Translations under genes and position numbers: made by a program
Source of the DNA: Propionivibrio sp.
Lineage (GTDB): Bacteria > Pseudomonadota > Gammaproteobacteria > Burkholderiales > Rhodocyclaceae
DNA: 7,980 nucleotides
Direction of reading: 5' to 3'
Assembly: GCA_017990155.1 (NCBI GenBank)
Contig: JAGNOM010000119.1
Coordinates: 1 to 7,980 of the forward strand
Notes under the pieces: generated by a model
What the model saw: the letters and a program-made list of their open reading frames with translations, nothing else
The model's database searches: none
What the model was told of the DNA's origin: nothing
In this document: in pieces, positions 1 through 7,980 of the stretch
Position numbering within the stretch: position 1 is the first letter of the stretch
Layout: every line of letters begins with the position of its first letter

Positions 1-3612
<3,612 letters not shown>

Positions 3613-3626
3613 TCGCTGGCGCGCCA

Positions 3627-4676
3627 ATGTCTTTGCCAACACAGCTGCCGGAGTTTGTCGAGCGCGACGCAAACCTCGCCCGGCGCAATACGCTGGCGCT
3701 GCCGTCACACGCCGCGCTCTACGCGCGGATTACCTCGGCCGATCAACTCAGCGAGTTGGTCGACACCTGCTCGCCCAGCGACACGCGCCTCTTCGTTCTC
3801 GGCGGCGGCAGCAACCTCGTGCTCTCCGGCGACTTCGACGGCCTCGTGCTGCACATGGCGATCCCCGGCCGCGAACTCGTCGCAGAAGACGCCGATGCCT
3901 GGTACATACGAGCCGGTGGCGGCGAGAACTGGCACGACTTTGTGCAATGGACGCTGGCGCAAGGCTGGCCGGGCTTGGAAAACCTGTCGCTGATCCCCGG
4001 CACGGTAGGCGCCGCGCCGATCCAGAACATCGGCGCCTACGGGCTGGAAGTCGCCGAGCGCTTCCACTCGCTCACCGCGTTCGAAATGGAGTGCGGCAAA
4101 TCAGTACGCTTCGACCGCACCGCCTGCCGCTTTGGCTACCGCGACAGTGTATTCAAGCAGGAGGGCTGGCACCTCGAAGGGCGCTTCGTTATCACCGACG
4201 TCACCTTCCGCCTGGCCAAACAGTGGCAGCCGCTCACCCGCTACGCTGACATCGGTGGCGAACTCGCGGCACTCAAAATCGCCACGCCGACGGCGCAGCA
4301 GATCGCCGATGCGGTGATCGCAGTCCGCCAGCGCAAACTGCCCGACCCGGCGCAGATCCCCAATACCGGTAGCTTCTTCCACAACCCGGTCGTCGATGTG
4401 GAAACAGCGGATCGTCTGCTGGAAGCGCATCCCGGCCTGCCGCACTACCCGCAACCGGATGGCCGCGTCAAACTCGCTGCCGGCTGGCTGATCGATCAAG
4501 CCGGCTGGAAAGGCCGCGATCTCGGCCCGGTCGGCATGTACGAAAAGCAGGCGCTCGTCCTCGTCAATCGCGGCGGCGCAACCGGCACCGATGTCGCGGC
4601 CCTGATGCGCGCCGTGCAAGGCGACGTACGCGAACGCTTCGGCGTCGAACTGACACCCGAACCAGTCTTCCTGTAG
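3627..4676 (+). CDS. murB: UDP-N-acetylenolpyruvoylglucosamine reductase MurB (type I)
   Basis: Cytosolic flavoenzyme that uses NADPH to reduce UDP-GlcNAc-enolpyruvate to UDP-N-acetylmuramate, the second committed step of peptidoglycan precursor synthesis. The product is 349 aa, against 342 in E. coli. FAD-binding motifs are GGGSNLVLS (59-67) and IPGTVGAAPIQNIGAYG (123-139). The substrate loop FGYRDS (Y171, R172) marks the type I form. The proton-donor serine is S249 in NTGSFF, and the catalytic glutamate is E345 in the terminal TPEPVFL; both lie 20 residues beyond their E. coli counterparts S229 and E325. The frame stays open upstream to 3366, but that stretch overlaps metH in another frame. 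The ATG at 3627 is chosen because it gives the family length and lies just after the metH stop. No Shine-Dalgarno is evident, so translation may depend on coupling to metH. It abuts the next gene with no gap. No key residue is missing. Confidence 0.97.
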   Translation: MSLPTQLPEFVERDANLARRNTLALPSHAALYARITSADQLSELVDTCSPSDTRLFVLGGGSNLVLSGDFDGLVLHMAIPGRELVAEDADAWYIRAGGGENWHDFVQWTLAQGWPGLENLSLIPGTVGAAPIQNIGAYGLEVAERFHSLTAFEMECGKSVRFDRTACRFGYRDSVFKQEGWHLEGRFVITDVTFRLAKQWQPLTRYADIGGELAALKIATPTAQQIADAVIAVRQRKLPDPAQIPNTGSFFHNPVVDVETADRLLEAHPGLPHYPQPDGRVKLAAGWLIDQAGWKGRDLGPVGMYEKQALVLVNRGGATGTDVAALMRAVQGDVRERFGVELTPEPVFL

Positions 4677-4988
4677 ATGAGCCAGAGCTGCCAGGAGTGT
4701 GGCGCGTGCTGCGCAGCATTTCGCGTTTCGTTCTATTCGACCGAAACCAACGCGCATCCCGAAGGCACGGTCCCGGCCGAACTGACGACGCCAGTCACCC
4801 CCCACCTCGTCGCCATGCGCGGCACCGACACCAAGAACCCACACTGCGTTGCGCTCGACGGCGAAGTCGGGAAATCGGTCAGCTGCAACATCTACCCGCT
4901 GCGTTCGAGCACTTGCCACGACTGCGAAGCCGGCTCGGAGAAGTGCAACCGGGCAAGGCAACGTCACGGTTTGCCGAGGATCGAGTAG
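4677..4988 (+). CDS. YkgJ-family cysteine cluster protein (putative metal/Fe-S binding)
   Basis: Small 103-aa protein of the YkgJ/UPF0153 zinc- or iron-chelating family. It has nine cysteines. The N-terminal cluster C5-x2-C8-G-A-C11-C12 is followed by FRVSF, as in E. coli YkgJ; further cysteines are C57, C70 (in CNIYPLR), C80, C83 and C90. The paired CxxCxxCC and CxIYPxRxxxC elements are the family signature. There is no signal peptide or membrane segment, so it is probably cytosolic. Biochemical function is not established for the family; bound zinc or an Fe-S cluster is inferred from the cysteines. The ATG directly follows the murB stop (TAGATG) and no Shine-Dalgarno is seen in the end of murB, so translation probably depends on termination-reinitiation. 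It is the last gene of the metH-murB string. Its 3' end faces that of the membrane-protein gene across an 87-nt gap with no obvious terminator hairpin and T-run. Confidence 0.87.
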   Translation: MSQSCQECGACCAAFRVSFYSTETNAHPEGTVPAELTTPVTPHLVAMRGTDTKNPHCVALDGEVGKSVSCNIYPLRSSTCHDCEAGSEKCNRARQRHGLPRIE

Positions 4989-5075
4989 CGCATTTCGAAA
5001 TCACAAACGGTTCAGAAACACTCCTCGGTCGGTTACTACCATTCGCGGACTTGTATCTCCCGCAAGAACGTCGCA

Positions 5076-5516
5076 CTAGCTCTTCTGATGCCTCCGCCTC
5101 ATTTGTCGCCCATCCCGGATGTTGAGCCCCATCAGGAAAAGGTTGGTGGCACCGGCCAGCAATTCGATTCCTTGCACGGTGTAAAACCAGGTATCGAACT
5201 CGCTGACCTGCGCCTTGGCGCTGAGAAAAAGCGCGGCAGGAATCAGCACCAGCAAGCCGTTTGCGCCGATGATCGGCATGCGGCGACGTTTGGCGACCAG
5301 CGTCGGGAAGGTGCTCTTTCCCCCCAAAACGAAGCCAGTGGTACCGGTAATTACCATGCACGGAATGAGCGCGATGAATGCGTAGGTGATAGCGACCTTG
5401 ACACTGGTCACAGCGCGTTGGCTCAGGAACAACTCGGAAACGACTGTGGACAACCAGAAGGTCGCGATGAAAAGGAAGGACAGAATACCTGCGGTGGCGT
5501 GGACCTTACGTTTCAT
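5076..5516 (-). CDS. Four-helix membrane protein of unknown function, downstream of and overlapping marR
   Basis: I do not recognise a named family. From the chosen start the protein is 146 aa, with four probable membrane helices at about 8-30, 39-64, 81-100 and 109-131. The N-terminus is basic (MKRKVH) and so is the C-terminus (RQMRRRHQKS). A basic loop KRRR (76-79) sits between helices 2 and 3, a pattern consistent with both ends and that loop in the cytoplasm. Distinctive patches are FWLSTVVSELF in helix 1 and ITGTTGFVLGGKS at the end of helix 2. There is no enzyme motif or lipobox. An in-frame ATG at 5543 would add nine residues. I prefer 5516 because it starts just before the hydrophobic helix, its ATG lies 8 nt before the marR stop in an 11-nt overlap typical of coupled genes, and a purine-rich AAGAAG lies upstream. 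Co-transcription with the regulator suggests it is the regulated effector, perhaps in transport or membrane stress. That role is inference only. Confidence 0.68.
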   Translation of the reverse strand: MKRKVHATAGILSFLFIATFWLSTVVSELFLSQRAVTSVKVAITYAFIALIPCMVITGTTGFVLGGKSTFPTLVAKRRRMPIIGANGLLVLIPAALFLSAKAQVSEFDTWFYTVQGIELLAGATNLFLMGLNIRDGRQMRRRHQKS

Positions 5517-5973
5517 CGTGGTCTTCTTGAGCTGGCATGTCATGAAGCTTGGTGAGTCGGTCCAGGGTGCGAAGTGTCATTTCAAGATCATGCGCGGAGA
5601 ACTGTTCACCGGTTTTGGTCGCGTGGGCTTCCCAAGCCGAATTTACCTGCTGGAATAGCGCATTGCCTCGCTCGGTCAGATGGTAATGAGGCGAACGTTG
5701 ATGAGCAGGATTTGGCAGTTTCTCAAGAAGACCATCCTCGACGAGGAGATTGAGTTGCTTCTGGGCTCCTTGGCGCGAAACGCTTATCTGTTCAGCGGTT
5801 TGCGGTGCCGTCTGTTTCTGTCCAGCCCAGGCGATAGCCCCGAGGATCTGCCATCGGGCACTGGTCAGGCCGAAGGGAGCGGTAAAGGTATCGCCCCACT
5901 CCAGTAGCTTCCCGTTGGCCTGGAAGAGCGCGACAACAGTCTCGGAAATCAATCGGGAAATTTCTGATTGCAT
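5506..5973 (-). CDS. MarR-family winged-helix transcriptional regulator
   Basis: A 155-aa protein of typical MarR length, expected to act as a DNA-binding homodimer. An N-terminal helix (about 4-25) likely belongs to the dimer interface. The winged helix-turn-helix spans about 36-103: LTSARWQILGAI, then AEQISVSRQGAQKQLNLLVEDGLLE with the recognition helix near 66-77, then the wing ending YHLTERG (97-103). The usual acidic-Arg wing motif is replaced by NPAHQRSPHY. There is no cysteine, so a thiol redox sensor of OhrR type is unlikely. The frame stays open upstream to 6099, but the ATG at 5973 is chosen because GAGG lies 8 nt before it and the extension would run through the palindromic operator. 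The tail is acidic (QEDHDET) and its codons overlap the start of the membrane-protein gene. It probably represses its own two-gene operon through the inverted repeat at 6001-6034. Its ligand is unknown. Confidence 0.91.
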   Translation of the reverse strand: MQSEISRLISETVVALFQANGKLLEWGDTFTAPFGLTSARWQILGAIAWAGQKQTAPQTAEQISVSRQGAQKQLNLLVEDGLLEKLPNPAHQRSPHYHLTERGNALFQQVNSAWEAHATKTGEQFSAHDLEMTLRTLDRLTKLHDMPAQEDHDET

Positions 5974-5981
5974 ACAACGAA

Positions 5982-5985
5982 CCTC
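5982..5985 (-). promoter_or_regulatory. Ribosome binding site of the marR gene
   Basis: GAGG within GCGAGG on the minus strand, 8 nt before the ATG at 5973. It is the best Shine-Dalgarno match near this gene and fixes the start there rather than at upstream in-frame codons. Confidence 0.6.
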
Positions 5986-5994
5986 GCTATGGAC

Positions 5995-6036
5995 ATAATC
6001 GACAACCAGTTTCCATAAATGCAAACTGGTTGTCAA
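5995..6036 (-). promoter_or_regulatory. Probable marR promoter overlapping the operator
   Basis: Two weak sigma70 readings exist on the minus strand. One is TTGCAT (6024-6019), an 18-nt spacer, then GATTAT (6000-5995). The other uses a perfect TTGACA (6036-6031), formed by the right operator arm, with an 18-nt spacer to a poor GAAACT. In either reading the promoter lies over the inverted repeat, so a regulator bound there would block RNA polymerase. The exact start cannot be fixed by eye. Confidence 0.35.
6001..6034. promoter_or_regulatory. Perfect inverted repeat, candidate MarR operator
   Basis: The left arm GACAACCAGTTT (6001-6012) and right arm AAACTGGTTGTC (6023-6034) are exact reverse complements over 12 bp, separated by the 10-bp spacer CCATAAATGC. 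The dyad centre lies 44-45 bp upstream of the marR ATG and the element overlaps the likely marR promoter, the standard position for autorepression by MarR proteins. The nearest arm ends 103 nt before the divergent oxidoreductase start, so control of that gene is possible but less obvious. The arms are about two helical turns apart centre to centre, so each face could contact one half-site of a dimer, or two dimers could bind. An RNA terminator is unlikely because neither side has a T-run. Confidence 0.72.
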
Positions 6037-6104
6037 ATAACCAGCTTCGCGGCATTCCACCACGTGCGCCAGAGTCAGCGCCCAATCGCCCCTCCTCAAT
6101 CAGT

Positions 6105-6110
6105 TAAAAT
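6105..6110 (+). promoter_or_regulatory. Possible -10 element for the oxidoreductase gene
   Basis: TAAAAT matches five of six bases of the sigma70 -10 consensus and lies 27 nt before the ATG at 6138, which would give a leader of about 20 nt. No convincing -35 hexamer is found at the right spacing (around 6081-6088), so this is a weak call. Confidence 0.22.
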
Positions 6111-6137
6111 CCCGCCTTTGCAAGTCCCGGAATCTCC

Positions 6138-7980
6138 ATGAACGCCCGTCTGCGCGAAATCCCCTACAACTACACCTCGTTTTCCGACCGCGAGATCGTC
6201 ATTCGCCTGTTGGGCGCAGAGAACTGGGCGATCCTTGACGAACTTCGCAGCCAGCGTGTAACCGGGCGTTCGGCGCGGATGCTCTACGAGGTGCTGGGCG
6301 ACATCTGGGTCGTGCAGCGCAACCCTTACCTGGACGACGATCTGCTCGCCAACCGTGAGCGGCGCGATGCGCTGGTCGCAGCGCTGCGCCACCGTCTGCA
6401 CGAGATCGACAAACGGCGGCAAGGCAACGACAAGGTGCTGGGGCTGTACCAGGCGGCGGGCGCGGCGGTCGATGCCTTCGAGCGTCATTTCACGGAGACG
6501 GCCGAGCTGCGCCAGCGCGTGCTGAAAACGCTCGTGCGCCACACGCGCCGCGACAACATTGCCTTCGACGGACTGGCGCGCGTTTCGCACGTCACCGACG
6601 CGACCGACTGGCGCGTCGAATACCCGTTCGTCGTGCTCTACCCCGACACCGAGGACGAAATCGCGGCGCTCGTGCGCGGCTGCATCGAACTCGGGCTGAC
6701 GATCATTCCGCGCGGCGGCGGTACCGGCTACACCGGCAGCGCCGTGCCGCTGACGCCGCTGTCGGTCGTCATCAACACCGAAAAGCTGATCGACATCGGA
6801 CCCATCGAGCAACTGCGCCTGCCCGGCTGCAACGAGACCTACGCGACGATCCGCACCGGCGCCGGCGTCGTCACCGACCGTGTTGCGGAAGCGGCCGGCA
6901 ATGCAGGCTTTGTCTTTGCCGTCGATCCGACGTCGGCCAACGCCTCGTGCGTCGGTGGCAACATCGCGATGAACGCGGGCGGCAAGAAGGCTGTGTTGTG
7001 GGGCACGGCACTCGACAATCTGGCGTGGTGGAAGATGGTCGACGTCGATGGCTACGTCATGGAAGTGACGCGCATCGGCCACAACTTCGGCAAGATCCAC
7101 GAACAGGCACTTGCCCGCTTCGAAGTCCGCCGCTTCGAGAAGGACGGCAGGACGCCGCGCGGCGAGGTCGAGAAGCTTGAGATTCCAGGCAGCACCTTCC
7201 GCAAGGCCGGCCTCGGCAAGGACGTCACCGACAAGTTCCTCGCCGGCCTGCCCGGCATCCAGAAGGAAGGCACCGACGGGCTGATCGTCGCCGCTCGCTG
7301 GGTACTGCACAAGATGCCGCCGCATACGCGCACGGTCTGTCTGGAGTTCTACGGCCAGGTGCGCGACGCGGTGCCGGCAATCGTCGAGATCACCGATTAC
7401 TTCAAGCCGGGCGGCGCTGGGCATCGCGCCGGTGTGCTGCTCGCCGGTCTCGAACACCTCGACGAGCGCTACGTGAAAGCCATCGGCTACGCCGCCAAGG
7501 CCAAGCGCAAGGGCGAGAAATCGGGGCGGCCGAAGATGGTGCTGATCGGCGACCTCGTCGGCCACGACGACAGCGCGGTGATGGCGGCCGCGTCCGAGAT
7601 CGTGCGCCTGTGCAACCTGCGCTCGGCCGAGGGCTTCATCGCGGTGGACGCCGACACGCGCAAGAAATTCTGGCTCGACCGCGCGCGCACCGCCGCCATC
7701 TCGCGCCACACCAACGCCTTCAAGCTCAATGAGGACGTGGTCATCCCGTTGCCGCGTATGGGCGACTATTGCGACGGCGTCGAGCGCATCAACATCGAAC
7801 TGTCGATCAGGAACAAGTTGGCGCTGTGCGACGCGCTCGCGGAATTCCTCACCGGCGACCTGCCGCTGCATCGCGGCGATGCCAACCTCGACAACGCGGT
7901 GCTTATCGGTGACCAGCGGCAGGCGGCGCAGGAAGCGATCCAGGCTGTGCGCGAGCGCTGGCAGTGGCTGCTCGACCATC
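6138..7980 (+). CDS. Large FAD-binding oxidoreductase (DUF3683 + D-lactate dehydrogenase-like flavin domains), 3' end beyond window
   Basis: An uninterrupted frame of 614 codons runs off the right edge. The first ~140 residues start MNARLREIPYNYTSFSDREI, include TGRSARMLYEVLGDIWVVQRNPY, and match what I recall as the DUF3683 domain of betaproteobacterial flavoproteins. A PCMH-type FAD domain follows: YPFVVLYPDTEDEIAALV (about 161-179), the PRGGGTGYTGSAVP nucleotide loop (191-204), and DPTSANASCVGGNIAMNAGG (263-282). The usual EGTLG motif appears as EGTDGLIV (377-384), then a substrate/cap domain of FAD-oxidase C type. The family generally oxidises 2-hydroxy acids such as D-lactate or glycolate; the substrate here cannot be read. 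Relatives are often longer, with a C-terminal Fe-S domain, which would lie outside the window. The ATG at 6138 is the first start after an in-frame TAA at 6105; upstream there is only a weak GGA ribosome site. It is divergent from marR, with 164 nt between the two start codons. Confidence 0.9.
   Translation, partial: MNARLREIPYNYTSFSDREIVIRLLGAENWAILDELRSQRVTGRSARMLYEVLGDIWVVQRNPYLDDDLLANRERRDALVAALRHRLHEIDKRRQGNDKVLGLYQAAGAAVDAFERHFTETAELRQRVLKTLVRHTRRDNIAFDGLARVSHVTDATDWRVEYPFVVLYPDTEDEIAALVRGCIELGLTIIPRGGGTGYTGSAVPLTPLSVVINTEKLIDIGPIEQLRLPGCNETYATIRTGAGVVTDRVAEAAGNAGFVFAVDPTSANASCVGGNIAMNAGGKKAVLWGTALDNLAWWKMVDVDGYVMEVTRIGHNFGKIHEQALARFEVRRFEKDGRTPRGEVEKLEIPGSTFRKAGLGKDVTDKFLAGLPGIQKEGTDGLIVAARWVLHKMPPHTRTVCLEFYGQVRDAVPAIVEITDYFKPGGAGHRAGVLLAGLEHLDERYVKAIGYAAKAKRKGEKSGRPKMVLIGDLVGHDDSAVMAAASEIVRLCNLRSAEGFIAVDADTRKKFWLDRARTAAISRHTNAFKLNEDVVIPLPRMGDYCDGVERINIELSIRNKLALCDALAEFLTGDLPLHRGDANLDNAVLIGDQRQAAQEAIQAVRERWQWLLDH

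Noticed and set aside
4101..4967. 288-aa minus-strand frame opposite murB and the cysteine-cluster gene
   Set aside because: Both plus-strand proteins are confidently identified with complete motifs; the antisense frame has no recognisable domain.
5449..5457. GACAACCAG inside the membrane-protein gene, matching the first 9 bp of the operator arm
   Set aside because: Single half-site without a partner arm inside a coding region; likely chance.
5088..5658. Plus-strand open frames opposite the marR cassette (5088-5555, 5386-5658)
   Set aside because: Antisense to a clear MarR protein and a four-helix membrane protein; no domain or ribosome site supports them.
6001..6034. Inverted repeat as an intrinsic terminator
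   Set aside because: No T-run follows on either strand, and it sits upstream of two divergent genes rather than after one.
5974..6099. 42-residue N-terminal extension of the MarR protein
   Set aside because: It would run through the perfect inverted repeat and the promoter; the ATG at 5973 has a good Shine-Dalgarno and gives normal MarR length.
6096..7979. 627-aa open frame on the minus strand
   Set aside because: It lies entirely antisense to the oxidoreductase, whose plus-strand frame encodes clear FAD-binding motifs. The antisense product is low-complexity, Arg/Val/Asp-rich and matches nothing. High GC at third codon positions commonly leaves such frames open.

Overview
The window is a high-GC bacterial chromosome segment that looks betaproteobacterial, most likely Rhodocyclales-like (Dechloromonas, Azoarcus or Accumulibacter type). 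This is inferred from three things: E. coli-like cobalamin-dependent MetH, a type I MurB, and a large FAD-binding oxidoreductase whose N-terminal domain I associate with Betaproteobacteria. Genus cannot be fixed from sequence alone.

Left block, + strand, 1-4988: the body of metH (cobalamin-dependent methionine synthase, true start upstream of the window), then murB (peptidoglycan precursor reductase), then a small YkgJ-type cysteine-cluster protein. Gaps are 14 and 0 nt, so the three are probably one transcript, with the last gene coupled to murB by an abutting TAG-ATG. The enzymes serve different pathways (methionine/one-carbon metabolism and cell wall), so this looks like a housekeeping string of genes rather than one pathway.

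Middle block, - strand, 5076-5973: a two-gene cassette encoding a MarR-family regulator and, overlapping its stop codon, a four-helix membrane protein of unknown function. It is less GC-rich than its flanks. Just upstream of marR is a perfect 12-bp inverted repeat with a 10-bp spacer (6001-6034), a strong candidate operator for the regulator. This is the part of the window most worth attention: a self-contained regulator, operator and membrane-protein unit between housekeeping genes.

Right block, + strand, 6138 to the window end: the first 614 codons of a large FAD-binding oxidoreductase (DUF3683 plus D-lactate dehydrogenase/glycolate oxidase-like flavin domains), divergent from marR. It continues past the window. 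A long open frame on the opposite strand here is an antisense artefact.

I saw no RNA genes, insertion sequences, CRISPR arrays or prophage genes. No stretch longer than about 165 nt lacks a gene. I found no clear novel defence or mobile system.
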